Positions 17,346-29,459 of a stretch of DNA of 64,000 nt are shown here, piece by piece. Positions within the stretch are counted from its first letter, which is position 1. Every line of letters starts with the position of its first letter. The notes beneath the pieces are model-generated. The model was not told where the DNA came from and ran no database searches. It was given only the letters and a program-made list of their open reading frames with translations. The DNA lies in assembly GCA_020633125.1 (NCBI GenBank), contig JACKEH010000001.1, positions 62,001 through 126,000 on the forward strand, written 5' to 3'. This DNA is from Sandaracinus sp. (lineage in GTDB: Bacteria > Myxococcota_A > Polyangia > Polyangiales > Houyiibacteriaceae). Position numbers and translations under genes: made by a program.

Positions 17346-18233
17346 GCCCGACGCCCGCGCGGCGCGCGCCTCACGACGCTGAACGAAGCCGATCACCCCC
17401 ACGCCGAAGAGCACCATCGGCAACGCCACGAAGGTCCGAACGTCGAGCGCCTCGTTCGCCAACCACGCACCCAGCGCGAGCGCGACGAACGGGTTCACGA
17501 ACGCGTAGCTCGTCGCCAGCGCTGGCGAGACGCGACCGAGCAAGAAGAGGTAGGCGTTGTAGCCGACCAGACTTCCGAAGAGCACGAGGTAGAGCCACAC
17601 CGACCACGCCTGCGCGCTCGGGAGGCTCCACGTCTCCCCGAGCGCCAGGCTGAGCGGCAACGCGACCAATCCCCCCGCGACCATCTGCACGCCGGACGCG
17701 ACGAGCCCGTTCGGCATCTCGACCCGTTTGCTCCACATGCTCCCGAGCGCCCAGAGGATCGGCGCGACGAACTGCAGGAAGATCGCGGGGTGCGTACGGA
17801 AGCGTGCGTCGAGCGTGAGCACCGCGACCCCGAGCACACCGACGCCCATGCCGAGCCACTCGAGTTTCGCGGGACGGTGGCCGAAGACCGCGCTCCAGAT
17901 CCCGGCCCAGAGCGGCGTCGTCGCGATCACCGTCGCGCTCAGGCCCGAGGGTGCGCCCCATCGCAACGCCACCGTGGTCAGTCCGTTGCCACCGATGACC
18001 AACAACACGCCGACGAGCGCCGCGTGGCGCCACCCGTGTGCCGTTCCGAAAGGCACCCCTCGCAGCCGCGCGACCCCCAACATGATCAGCCCCGCCGTGA
18101 CGAAGCGCGTCGCGTTGAGCTGGAAGGTCTCGAAGCCCCCGTCGCGCACCGCGACCGCGATGGCGAGGTAGGTGCTTCCCCAGATCGTGTAGAGGGCGAG
18201 CAACGCCGCGGCGATCGCGAGCGGACGACGCAT
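17337..18233 (-). CDS. EamA/DMT-superfamily transporter
   Basis: A protein of 298 residues with ten predicted helices in two EamA halves. It opens with LLALYTIWGSTYLAIAVAVR, a signature of the RhaT/YedA branch, and the second half begins near ALGSMWSKR. These are inner-membrane exporters of metabolites or amino acids; the substrate is unknown. ATG at 18233 is preferred; an in-frame ATG at 18270 would add residues with no membrane character. The last codons run into the 52-bp repeat. Confidence 0.9.
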   Translation of the reverse strand: MRRPLAIAAALLALYTIWGSTYLAIAVAVRDGGFETFQLNATRFVTAGLIMLGVARLRGVPFGTAHGWRHAALVGVLLVIGGNGLTTVALRWGAPSGLSATVIATTPLWAGIWSAVFGHRPAKLEWLGMGVGVLGVAVLTLDARFRTHPAIFLQFVAPILWALGSMWSKRVEMPNGLVASGVQMVAGGLVALPLSLALGETWSLPSAQAWSVWLYLVLFGSLVGYNAYLFLLGRVSPALATSYAFVNPFVALALGAWLANEALDVRTFVALPMVLFGVGVIGFVQRREARAARASGSA

Positions 18234-18687
18234 CGACGGCGCACCAACCGAAGAACCCACGGGCCGCATTCCGGGCGCACCGTGGCACGCCTTCGGAATT
18301 CGCCCACCCACGCTCGCGCATGGGGCGCCAGTTTCGCGGATTCGTGCCGCTCCACGGGCTGACGTCCGTTCCGCCGAGCACGCCTTCGGAATTCGCCCAC
18401 GCACGCTCGCGTGGGGGCGGCAGTTTCGCGGATTCCTGCCCCTCCACGGACTGACGTCCGTTCCGCCGGGCACACTTCCGCTTCCATCGCCCACCCGCGG
18501 GACGACCGCGATGTTCGGGATCGGGCGGGTCGAGCGCGAGCGATCTGCCGTCAATTCGGACACTTGCAGCGCCGCTCGAAACGAAAGCCCGTCGGCGAGC
18601 ATTCCGCCTCCGTTTGGCGTAGCCTTCGCCGCTTGGCGGCGCGCCGTGGTGGGCGTGCCTTCCTGGCTTGCGGAAGAAGGTGGGATC
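18234..18687. other. Divergent spacer holding a 93-bp repeat
   Basis: This 454-bp space between the divergent EamA and P-domain lipoprotein genes should contain both promoters. It holds the 93-bp repeat array and no supported gene. Minus-strand translations of the repeat (around RIPKACSAERTS) look like the artefactual small proteins often called from such repeats. Confidence 0.6.
18285..18480. repeat. 93-bp direct repeat, 2.1 copies
   Basis: Copies begin at 18285 and 18378 with gcacgccttcggaattcgcc and a partial third starts at 18470. Within each unit lie the blocks agtttcgcggattc and tgacgtccgttccgcc. The copies differ at about ten positions, so the duplication is not very recent. Confidence 0.85.
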
Positions 18688-19653
18688 GTGAACAGGCACG
18701 TGTGGATGTTGTTGGCGGTGGGTCTGCTGTCGGCGTGTGGCGACTCGGGCGGACGACCGCGGCGTCCGGGAACTGGAACCACGGACGGCAGCGTCGACGG
18801 CGACGGCGGCGTGCGTCCCGTGTTCGACGCCGGCCCCTGCACCCCCTCGGGCGCCGAAGGCTCCGTCGAGTCTTGCACCGACGGCCTCGACAACGACTGC
18901 GACGGTCGCTTCGACTGCGCCGACGAGGCCTGCTCCGGCGTCGGCCCCTGCCCGGTCTGCGGCAGCGTCGACACCCAGCTCGGCGCGCCCCTCGCGTTGC
19001 CCGACGGCGTCGGCGGCACCTCGTGCTCGAGCGGCTCGAGCTGCCCCGGAGCGCAGCAATGCTTCGACCTCGGCGAGGACCTCTTCGGCGGCCGGACCTT
19101 CGAGTGCCGCGAGTCGTACCGCTCGAGCTTGGACTTCATCGGCTTCGCGCCGACCGCGACTTTCACGGACGTCAGCGACATCGTCTCGGTCTGCGTGACG
19201 ATGGAGCACTCGTGGGTGCGTGACCTCGAGATGCGCCTCGAAGCGCCGAACGGCCAGTTCGTACAGCTCCAGGCGTTCGAAGGCCGTGACGTCGTCGAAG
19301 AGGTCTACCTCGGCACCGCGAACGACTGCGACGAGGACGACGTCCCCAGCCCCGGGACCGGCGCGCGCTACTGCTGGACGCCGACCGCGACCCGCCCCGC
19401 GATGTTCACGTACGCCAACGGCACCGGCCCGATGGACAGCGTCACGGACTGCAACGGCGGCACCGCGGACATGCTCCCGCCAGGCGACTACGGCACCTCG
19501 ACGCCGTTCACGAACCTGATCGGAACCCCGATGAACGGCCGCTGGACGCTCTCGGTCACCGACCTCTGGGGCATCGACAACGGCTACATCTTCGATTGGT
19601 CGATCACCTTCAACGCGCGCAACGTCGAGGACTGCTCGTCGCCGTTGATCTGA
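18688..19653 (+). CDS. Lipoprotein with C-terminal P-domain (proprotein-convertase type)
   Basis: A protein of 321 residues starting with GTG at 18688, preceded by a GAAGG-type site. The signal ends at LLSAC (Cys17). A single DNDCDGRFDCADEAC unit near residue 70 is the same Asp/Cys metal-binding motif that is repeated about 20 times in the lipoprotein at 55-58 kb. The C-terminal half matches a P/Homo B domain: MEHSWVRDLEMRLEAPNG followed later by GRWTLSVTDLWGIDNGYIFD. P-domains usually follow a subtilase, but no protease domain is present here. The role is probably surface binding. Confidence 0.82.
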   Translation: MNRHVWMLLAVGLLSACGDSGGRPRRPGTGTTDGSVDGDGGVRPVFDAGPCTPSGAEGSVESCTDGLDNDCDGRFDCADEACSGVGPCPVCGSVDTQLGAPLALPDGVGGTSCSSGSSCPGAQQCFDLGEDLFGGRTFECRESYRSSLDFIGFAPTATFTDVSDIVSVCVTMEHSWVRDLEMRLEAPNGQFVQLQAFEGRDVVEEVYLGTANDCDEDDVPSPGTGARYCWTPTATRPAMFTYANGTGPMDSVTDCNGGTADMLPPGDYGTSTPFTNLIGTPMNGRWTLSVTDLWGIDNGYIFDWSITFNARNVEDCSSPLI

Positions 19654-19673
19654 GCCACGCGCTCGCACGACGA

Positions 19674-19702
19674 GGGCCCGCTTCGGCGGGCTCTTCTCGT
19701 TC
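19674..19702 (+). terminator. Rho-independent terminator after the P-domain gene
   Basis: A gcccgc-ttcg-gcgggc hairpin with a stable TTCG loop at 19676-19691, followed by the pyrimidine-rich tcttctcgttcc. It lies 20 bp after the stop. Confidence 0.75.
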
Positions 19703-19716
19703 CGTCGTCGCGCCGG

Positions 19717-19816
19717 GCACGGGCACGCGCACGGGCAGAGGCGCAGGAACGGGCACGGGCAGGCACGGGCACGGGCACGGGCACGGGCACGGGCACGGGC
19801 ACGAGCATGAGCACGG
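19717..19816. repeat. (GGGCAC)n hexanucleotide microsatellite
   Basis: Interrupted gggcac units with a clean run of about six copies between 19766 and 19806, ending gagcatgagcacggg. It sits between convergent genes. The same tail sequence occurs in the shorter hexamer tract at 45.65 kb. Confidence 0.9.
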
Positions 19817-19831
19817 GTGGGTCGCTGCGAC

Positions 19832-19853
19832 GAAGCCCGCCGAGGCGGGCTTC
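19832..19853 (-). terminator. Hairpin downstream of pmbA
   Basis: A perfect gaagcccgcc/ggcgggcttc stem with a minimal loop lies just after the minus-strand pmbA stop. The minus strand lacks a T-run, so it may act as a terminator with help or from the plus strand. Confidence 0.55.
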
Positions 19854-19876
19854 TGCTCACGTCGCGTCGCTCGCCT

Positions 19877-21247
19877 TCACTTGCCGGCGATGGTCATCGC
19901 GCTCACCCGGAAGGTCGGGCTCGCGGTCGACGTGCGCAGGTCGAGATCGTCCGCCACCGCGTCGATGCGCTTGAGGATCTCGTCGAGGTTCAAGCTGATC
20001 GTGACCTCGCTGACGGGCTGCGTGAGCTCGCCGTTCTCGATCAAGAAGCCCGCCGCGCCGCGCGAGAAATCGCCGGTCACCGCGTTGAAGCCGAAGCCCA
20101 TCATCTCGGTGACGTAGAGGCCGCGCTTCGTGCTCGCGAGCAGCTCTTGCTTCGAGATCGTTCCCGGTTGCAGCACGAAGTTCGTGGTCGACGCGCCGAC
20201 CCCGCCGCTGCTTCCACGCGACGCGCTCGCCGTGCTCTGCATCGAGAGCTTTTTCGCCGCGTAGGTGTCCATCAGGTACGTCTTGAGCACGCCCTTCTCG
20301 ACCACGACGTTGCGACGGCTGAGCAGCCCTTCGCCGTCGAACGCACGCGAGCCCGGCGCCTTCGGAATCAGCGGATCGTCGATCACGGTGACGAGCTCGC
20401 TCGCGACCTGCGTGTCGAGCCGGTCGAGCAGGTAACTGCTGCGACGCCAGACCGAGCCGCCGTTGATGCAGCTCGCGAGCAGGCCGAGGAGGCTGCGCGC
20501 GGTGTCAGGATCGAAGACCACGGGCATCTCGCACGAGGCGATCTTCGATGCCCCGAGCTTTCGCAGCGTGCGGCGCGCTGCCTCTTCGCCGACACCTCGC
20601 GCGTCTTCGAGCTCGCCGAGGTGACGTTTCGCGGCCCAGTGGTAGCCGCTGCGCTTCTTGCCGTCGGCGTCGTCCGCGACCGGGCTCACGACGAGCGAGG
20701 CGTAGGTGCCACGCGAGGTGCCGCGAAAACCGCCGCTGGTCACGAGCACGCTCTCGCCGCTCGCGCGCGTGAAGGTGGCGCCTTCGCTGTTGGTGATGCG
20801 CGGGTCGTAGCTCAGCGCCGCGTCTTCGCCGTCCTTCGCGCGCGCGAGCGCTTCGGCCGCGTTCAAGGCGTCCATCGCCTCGTCGTAGACGTCGAGGTTC
20901 GCGTGTTGCTCGGGCTTGCTGAGCAACGAGGGGTCGGGCGGCCCCGCGAAGGGGTCGGGCTGCGAGAGCTTCGCCAGCTCGATCACGTCTTCGACCAAGC
21001 GCGCACGTCCCGCCGGCGTGAAGTCGCTCGTGTAGGTCACGGCGACCTGTTGGCCGAGCATCACCCGCAGTCCGAGCGAACGCGAGCCGGCCTCTTCGAC
21101 CAGCTCGGGCTCGCGCAGACGCACCTTCGTCGAGAGGTGACTTCCACCTCGCACCGTCGCCTCGGCCACGTCGGCTCCGGCCTTGCGCGCCGCGGCGACC
21201 ACGCCCTCGGCGACTTCGAGCAGCTCGTCGAGCTTCTGCATCGTCAT
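19877..21247 (-). CDS. pmbA: TldE/PmbA-type metallopeptidase subunit
   Basis: A protein of 456 residues, normal for PmbA (TldE), the non-metal partner of the TldD protease heterodimer that degrades unfolded peptides and matures some ribosomal peptide products. Family signatures are ATVRGGSHLSTKVRLREPEL, LGLRVMLGQQVAVTYTSDF, NFVLQPGTISKQELLASTKR and GLYVTEMMGFGFNAVTGDFS. It lacks the HExxxH motif, as expected for this subunit. It lies 35 bp downstream of tldD on the same strand. Confidence 0.94.
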   Translation of the reverse strand: MTMQKLDELLEVAEGVVAAARKAGADVAEATVRGGSHLSTKVRLREPELVEEAGSRSLGLRVMLGQQVAVTYTSDFTPAGRARLVEDVIELAKLSQPDPFAGPPDPSLLSKPEQHANLDVYDEAMDALNAAEALARAKDGEDAALSYDPRITNSEGATFTRASGESVLVTSGGFRGTSRGTYASLVVSPVADDADGKKRSGYHWAAKRHLGELEDARGVGEEAARRTLRKLGASKIASCEMPVVFDPDTARSLLGLLASCINGGSVWRRSSYLLDRLDTQVASELVTVIDDPLIPKAPGSRAFDGEGLLSRRNVVVEKGVLKTYLMDTYAAKKLSMQSTASASRGSSGGVGASTTNFVLQPGTISKQELLASTKRGLYVTEMMGFGFNAVTGDFSRGAAGFLIENGELTQPVSEVTISLNLDEILKRIDAVADDLDLRTSTASPTFRVSAMTIAGK

Positions 21248-21282
21248 CTCGTTTCGATCTTCGAGTTCGGAAGGAAAGGCGT

Positions 21283-22719
21283 TCAGAGCTGGGTCCCGCC
21301 GACGGTGACCGCGCTGATCTTGATCGTCGGACAGCCGACGCCGACCGGCACCGATTGGCCGTCCTTGCCGCAGGTCCAGATGCCGTCGCTGACCTCGAGG
21401 TCGTGACCGAGCATCACGACCTTTCGCATCACGTCCGGCCCGTTGCCGATCAGGTTCACGCCCTTGAGCGGCGCGGTGATCTTGCCGTCTTCGATGAGGT
21501 AGCCCTCGGTGAGCGAGAAGACGAAGTCGCCGTTCGAGATGTCGACCTGACCGCCCCCGAACTTTCGCGCGTACACGCCCTTCTTCACGCTGCGCACGAT
21601 CTCTTCGGGATCGTCTTGGCCCGCCATCAGCAGCGTGTTCGTCATGCGCGGCATCGGGTGGCTGCGGAACGACTCGCGGCGTCCGTTGCCCGTCGGCTGC
21701 ACGTGGAAGAAATCCGCCGAGTGCCGGTCCTGCATGTAGCCACGCAAGATGCCCTTCTCGATCAGCACGGAGCTCGTCGGCTCGAGGCCTTCGTCGTCGA
21801 CGTTGATGGAGCCACGCGAGCCACCGAGGGTCGCGTCGTCGACCACGGTGCAGAGCTCGGAGGCGACCTCCTTGCCGACCTGCGCGGTGTAGTTCGACGT
21901 GCCCTTGCGGTTGAAGTCGGCCTCGAGGCCGTGACCCACCGCTTCGTGCAAGAGAATGCCGCTGTCGCCGGGGGCGAGCACGACCTCCATCTCGCCCGCC
22001 GGCGCTTCGCGCGCGTCGAGCATCGCGACGGCCTGTCGAACCGCCTCGGCCGCGTGGTGTTCGGGCGAGAGCTCGTCGAAGTATTCGAGGCCGGCGCGAC
22101 CCCCGCCGCCCGACGAGCCGGACTGGCGCTTGCCGTTCTCCTCCGCGATCGCGCGCACGCCGAAGCGAAGCAGCGGCTGGCGGTCACGCACGAAATGGCC
22201 GGTGCTCGTCACGATGAGGATCTCGCGAAGCTCCTCCGAGAGGCTCGCGTCGACCTTCACGATGCGCGGATCGGCGGCACGTGCGGCGCGGTCGGCGCGC
22301 TCGAGCAGCTCGCGCTTCACGAGGCCGTCGACGTCCATCGAGAGCAGCCCGACCGGGTAGCGGTCCGCGGGGCTCTTGCGAGCGATGGCTTGCGGCACGA
22401 CGGACGTTCCACCGGCGGCGATCTGTCCCGCCGTGCGCGCCGCGTGTTTCATCGCGTCGAGGTCGAGGTCTTCGACGTAGGCGTAGCCGGTGGCGTCGCC
22501 CTTCATCACGCGGACGCCGAGGCCCATCGTGACGAAGCGGCCGGCGCTCTTGAGGATGCCTTCGTCGAAGGCGTAGCTGCCGCTCGCGGCGTACTCGAAG
22601 AAGAGGTCCGCGTAGTCGCCGCCCTGCTCGAGGGCGACGTCGAGGAGCTTGCGAGCGATCTCGGGGTCGATGGGCGCGGGGCCGGACTCGGCGAAAGGCG
22701 CTTGGTATCGCGAGGTCAT
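21283..22719 (-). CDS. tldD: TldD metalloprotease subunit
   Basis: A protein of 478 residues. The HExxxH zinc motif is HEAVGH at H258-H263, followed by GLEADFNRKGTS, and the third metal ligand of E. coli TldD is matched by C450 in TCGKDGQSVPVGVG. All three ligands are kept, so this should be the active subunit of the TldD/TldE pair. ATG at 22719 is preferred over an upstream in-frame ATG that adds a Pro/Arg-rich stretch. It forms an operon with the PmbA-type gene. No peptide natural-product precursor was recognised nearby. Confidence 0.95.
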   Translation of the reverse strand: MTSRYQAPFAESGPAPIDPEIARKLLDVALEQGGDYADLFFEYAASGSYAFDEGILKSAGRFVTMGLGVRVMKGDATGYAYVEDLDLDAMKHAARTAGQIAAGGTSVVPQAIARKSPADRYPVGLLSMDVDGLVKRELLERADRAARAADPRIVKVDASLSEELREILIVTSTGHFVRDRQPLLRFGVRAIAEENGKRQSGSSGGGGRAGLEYFDELSPEHHAAEAVRQAVAMLDAREAPAGEMEVVLAPGDSGILLHEAVGHGLEADFNRKGTSNYTAQVGKEVASELCTVVDDATLGGSRGSINVDDEGLEPTSSVLIEKGILRGYMQDRHSADFFHVQPTGNGRRESFRSHPMPRMTNTLLMAGQDDPEEIVRSVKKGVYARKFGGGQVDISNGDFVFSLTEGYLIEDGKITAPLKGVNLIGNGPDVMRKVVMLGHDLEVSDGIWTCGKDGQSVPVGVGCPTIKISAVTVGGTQL

Positions 22720-22900
22720 GAGGAGCGGACTGTAGAGCGCCCGCGCCTCTGGCAACAGGGCGGGTTGCCCCGGGCGCGAGGAAACTCGCGGGCTGGGGAT
22801 GGAGGCCGGTGAACCGTGCAACGAGCGGCGCGTGCGTGGAATCACCCTCGAATCGCAGCCTGCGGGGACGAAAGGCGGCGGGAAGGCGTAGACCGGCGCC

Positions 22901-23275
22901 GTGAACCTCGGAATCGTGGTCGGAGCGGCGCTCGGGCTCGGCGGTGTGGTGGCTTCGGTGGTGGTGCAACGGCGCCTGGAGGCCTCGCTCGCGGACGCGT
23001 CCGACAGCGAGGCCGGGGCGTTCGATCGCGCGGCGCGTCAGGCGCTCGTCGGCGTCGTGCTCGCGATGACGCTCTTCTTCGCGCTGCCTCCCGGTCCGGC
23101 GGGGCTCGGCGCCACGGTCGGTGCGCTCGGGCTCAACGCGACGGTGCTCTTCGCGCGACGAATGCACGCGTCCCCGGCGCGGCGCAGGCTCGCGACCGGG
23201 GCTTGGCTCGCCTCCCTCGCGATCTTCGGGGGCGTCGCCCTCTTTCTCCTCTCGGGGGGCCGCGCGAGCTTCTGA
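22901..23275 (+). CDS. Small three-helix membrane protein
   Basis: A protein of 124 residues with hydrophobic segments at about 3-22, 50-75 and 97-117. A charged loop (RRLEASLADASDSEAGAFDR) sits between the first two and an Arg-rich loop between the last two. The GTG start at 22901 follows a GGGAAGG site. It lies 95 bp upstream of the metallophosphoesterase gene on the same strand. No family was recognised. Confidence 0.62.
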   Translation: MNLGIVVGAALGLGGVVASVVVQRRLEASLADASDSEAGAFDRAARQALVGVVLAMTLFFALPPGPAGLGATVGALGLNATVLFARRMHASPARRRLATGAWLASLAIFGGVALFLLSGGRASF

Positions 23276-23369
23276 GCCCTTGTTTCGTCAGAGGCCCACG
23301 CCCCCGTGCGGAAGCCGAAACGTGCAGGTTCTGCGCATCCCTCGCCCACCCTTGGTACCGTCCGTCCCC

Positions 23370-24068
23370 ATGCGTCTCGGCTTCGTCTCCGACCTTCACG
23401 CGAACCTCCCCGCGCTGCGCGCGGCGTTGGACGCGTTGTCGGACGTGGACGAGGTGATCTGCCTGGGCGACATCGTGGACCTCGGCCCCGAGCCCGCCGC
23501 GGTGATCGATCTGCTGCGTGAGCGGGAGATTCGTTGCGTCCGTGGCAACCACGACACCATGGACGAGTTCCCCGAGCTGCCTTTCCTCGAGGACCTCGAG
23601 CGGTGGACCGAAGAGGTGCTCGACGACGAACGAAAGGCGTGGCTCGCGGCGTTGCCGGAGGCGCTGCGGATCGACGCGAACGGACATCGTTTGCTCGCGG
23701 TACACGCCTCGCCGCGCTCGCTGACCGAGGGCCTCTTCGCGGAGACGCCGGAAGCGACGCTGAGCGAGTGGGCGAGCGAGCCCTTCGACGTGATGGTGTG
23801 TGGCCACACGCACGTGCAGACGCTTCGACGCGTCGATGGACGCTACTTCGTGAACGTCGGCAGCACGTCGATGCCCTTCGCGACGCTCCCCGCTCCGGGA
23901 CGGCCGCCGGAGGTGCTTCCGTGGGCGGAGTGCGCGGTGATCACGCTCGACGAGCGGATCACGATCGAGCTGCGTGAGGTGGCGTTCGATCTCGACGCGC
24001 TCTTCGCGGCGACCGAAGCGGCGAAGATGCCGCACGCCGAGAGTTACCGCAGGCAGTGGCGCCGCTGA
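23370..24068 (+). CDS. Calcineurin-like metallophosphoesterase (YfcE-type)
   Basis: A protein of 232 residues with every metal motif of the family: SDLHAN near residue 8, GDIVD, GNHD, and the C-terminal GHTH. These enzymes cleave phosphomonoesters or phosphodiesters using two metal ions and are cytoplasmic. The C-terminal region from about residue 190 is longer than minimal YfcE and contains a charged helix. The substrate is unknown. Confidence 0.92.
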   Translation: MRLGFVSDLHANLPALRAALDALSDVDEVICLGDIVDLGPEPAAVIDLLREREIRCVRGNHDTMDEFPELPFLEDLERWTEEVLDDERKAWLAALPEALRIDANGHRLLAVHASPRSLTEGLFAETPEATLSEWASEPFDVMVCGHTHVQTLRRVDGRYFVNVGSTSMPFATLPAPGRPPEVLPWAECAVITLDERITIELREVAFDLDALFAATEAAKMPHAESYRRQWRR

Positions 24069-24192
24069 TTCGTCCGGTCTTCTGGGACGAAACTTTCGAA
24101 ACGAGGGCGGGAAGACCCGGGCGCGGCGCGCGTACGTTGTCGCGCCGCGACGTTTCCTCGACGGTCGAGGAACGTCCGCCTCCGGATCTTCG

Positions 24193-24414
24193 ATGCGCTT
24201 CTTGCTCTTCATGGCCGCCGCCCTCGTCGCGACCCTCCCGAGCGTCGGCATCGCGCGTGTCTACCTCGCGCGTCGTCAGATCGCGTTGGTCGGCGAAGAG
24301 ACGACGGTGCAGAAGTTCATGCAGGTCGCGCCGGTGCCCTTTCGGGCCGCGCTCATCACGCTGAACTTCGTGATCTTCGGCGCCTTCCTCTGGCTTGGTT
24401 GGCGCTTCACCTGA
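24193..24414 (+). CDS. Small two-helix membrane protein
   Basis: A protein of 73 residues with an N-terminal segment (MRFLLFMAAALVATLPSVGI) and a second one at ITLNFVIFGAFLWLGW separated by a polar loop. It is short but shows clear membrane character, and the start follows ggatcttcg. Its stop overlaps the 3' end of the convergent Cys-rich ORF by 8 bp. The function is unknown. Confidence 0.55.
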   Translation: MRFLLFMAAALVATLPSVGIARVYLARRQIALVGEETTVQKFMQVAPVPFRAALITLNFVIFGAFLWLGWRFT

Positions 24415-24751
24415 CGCGAGGGCGGCGGCGCGAGAAGCCTTCCGGCACCACGACGCAACACCCCGCTTCGCAGGCGGCCTCCCAACGCATGCCGCATGCG
24501 CCGGCACCCGGGGGCGTGCAGGGTGGATCCCAGCGCGAGTAGCGCGCGCCGCGGTCGCGGTGGACCGCGTGTTGGGCCGAGCAGGTCGCGAGGAGAACGC
24601 ACTCGTCGTTCGAAACGCACCGACGATCGCGACCGCGAACTCGGCGGCGTGCACCGGCGCGGCACACCGGGGTGGAGTCGTCGCCTCCCCAGGGCTCGGA
24701 TTCGCAGGCGCGGGGCGGGCTCGGCGTGGGTTCGCTGGCGATTCCGCTCAC
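24407..24751 (-). CDS. Small Cys-rich ORF coupled to the MATE gene
   Basis: A 114-codon frame. Its GTG at 24751 overlaps the MATE stop (GTGA) and would permit translational coupling. From about residue 45 it reads CVSNDECVLLATC, then AVHRDRGARYSRWDPPC and CGMRWEAACEAGCCVV, a paired-cysteine pattern like that of small secreted myxobacterial proteins. No signal peptide is visible, which weakens the case; a start at GTG 24667 is an alternative. It overlaps the convergent small membrane gene by 8 bp. It may be a remnant of a larger secreted protein. Confidence 0.4.
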   Translation of the reverse strand: MSGIASEPTPSPPRACESEPWGGDDSTPVCRAGARRRVRGRDRRCVSNDECVLLATCSAQHAVHRDRGARYSRWDPPCTPPGAGACGMRWEAACEAGCCVVVPEGFSRRRPRVR

Positions 24752-26226
24752 CGGCTCGCTTCGTCGGGCACGCGGAAGAACCTTCCGCGCCAGGTCCACA
24801 CGCCGAAGAGCACGAGGCCCGCGACGTTGCCCGCCGCCAAGACGTGCCAGAGACCGACGCGTTCCGCGTCGAACGCGAGCACCGCGAGATAGGCCGCCGG
24901 AATCGCCAGCACCAGCACCACCACGTCGAGCAACAAGCTCTGAAACGTGGCCCCGGCGCCCGCGAGCACCTGCGAGAGCACCACGCCGGCCCCGAGCGCC
25001 GCGTAGCTCCAGCCGAGCGCGTGGGCATGCTCCACGCCCACCGCGACGACCTCCGGGCTCGCGTCGAAGATCTGCACCACGTCGGCCGCGAAGCACACGT
25101 AGAGCCACGCGAGCAACGCCGCGCTGGCGAAGCCCCACGCCGTCGCGACGCCCGCGGCCCGTTTCGCACGTGCCACGTCGCTCCGACCGAGCGCGACGCC
25201 GACGAAGCTCGACGCCGCGGCGCCCCAGCCCATGCCGACGAAGAGCACCATCGACTCGAGCCGCAAGACGATCCCGAAGGCGGTCAGCACGTGCTGGTCG
25301 CTCTCGCTCGTCCAGCGCGCGTTCACGAGCGCGAGCAAGGCCAGCACGCCGAGCGCACGCAACACGAACTGCGCGCTCGCCGGCCACCCGAGCCGCACGA
25401 TGCGACGCACCTCGTCTCGAAAGCCGACCCACGCGTCGCGCGTCGGCGCCCCACACCGCGCCGCCACGAGCGCGAGGCCGATCAGCGCCGGCAAGGTGCG
25501 CGCGACCAACGTCGCCCAGGCCGCGCCCTGCACGCCCAGCCGCGGCACTCCGAGGGCTTCGGCGATGGGCGCCCCCCACGCGAAGAGCTCGGGGCTCGGC
25601 CCCGGGCCGTAGATCGCGACCGCGTTCAACGCGAGGTTCAGAAGGTTGCCGCTCACCAAGAGCACGGCCGCGGTCACCGAGCTGCCGAGCGCGCGCAGGA
25701 TCGCGGTGACCTGCAAGAGAAGGAAGATCGCGAGGCTGCCGCCGAGCTGAATCTGCAGGTACGGGACCGCCTCTTCCGCGGCCGCCCCCTTCGCGCGCAT
25801 CAGGTCACGCACGATCCACTCGCTGCCGCCGAGGCCCACGAGCCCGAAGACGAGCCCGAGCACTCCGACGAGCCCGAGCGAGCTCCACGCGATGCGGCGC
25901 AGGCTCGCCGCGTCGTCTCGTCCGAGCGCGAACGAGAGCAGCGTGACCGCGCCGGTCGAGAGCCCGTGCGCCACGATCGGCGCCACCGCCGCGACGTTGT
26001 CGCACACGCCCAGCGCCGCGAGAGCCGCGCTCGCGTCGCCGAGCTGACCGATCATCCAGAGGTCGACGAAGTTGAACGCCGTGTAGAGCGCCATGCCGAG
26101 GGCCATCGGCGCGCCGAAGAGCGGCACCGCACGACCGAGCTTTCCTTCGGCGAGCAAACGACGGCCTCGTTCGGCGAGCGTGGACACGAGCGCGCGGACG
26201 GTGGCACGAACCCGTCCCGCCACCAA
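24748..26226 (-). CDS. MATE-family efflux transporter
   Basis: A protein of 492 residues with about twelve helices in two homologous bundles. Typical features are the N-terminal LGRAVPLFGAPMALGMALYT, the NFVDLWMIGQLG helix (the NorM-type D/W site) and its second-half counterpart LRLESMVLFVGMGWGAAASS. MATE proteins export cationic drugs or other solutes using sodium or proton gradients. The start may lie further in, because the first 30 residues are polar. It is followed without a gap by the small Cys-rich ORF. Confidence 0.92.
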   Translation of the reverse strand: MVAGRVRATVRALVSTLAERGRRLLAEGKLGRAVPLFGAPMALGMALYTAFNFVDLWMIGQLGDASAALAALGVCDNVAAVAPIVAHGLSTGAVTLLSFALGRDDAASLRRIAWSSLGLVGVLGLVFGLVGLGGSEWIVRDLMRAKGAAAEEAVPYLQIQLGGSLAIFLLLQVTAILRALGSSVTAAVLLVSGNLLNLALNAVAIYGPGPSPELFAWGAPIAEALGVPRLGVQGAAWATLVARTLPALIGLALVAARCGAPTRDAWVGFRDEVRRIVRLGWPASAQFVLRALGVLALLALVNARWTSESDQHVLTAFGIVLRLESMVLFVGMGWGAAASSFVGVALGRSDVARAKRAAGVATAWGFASAALLAWLYVCFAADVVQIFDASPEVVAVGVEHAHALGWSYAALGAGVVLSQVLAGAGATFQSLLLDVVVLVLAIPAAYLAVLAFDAERVGLWHVLAAGNVAGLVLFGVWTWRGRFFRVPDEASR

Positions 26227-26389
26227 CGCGCGTCACGCGTCCGTTGCGGAACGACGCCCGCCGGGCTCGCCCGCATCTGCGGCTGTTCAGGTGCGCAGCT
26301 ACGAGATGCGGGGGAAACGCCGGTTGTTCGAGACGTCGCTCGTGCGATAGGAGTCGTTCGTCGCACGGCGGCACCTCGGGGGAGGCGAA

Positions 26390-29452
<3,063 letters not shown>

Positions 29453-29459
29453 GAGCGCG

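Noticed and set aside
18234..18510. Small minus-strand proteins encoded by the 93-bp repeat
   Set aside because: They have no start with a ribosome site, no domain, and merely translate a direct repeat.
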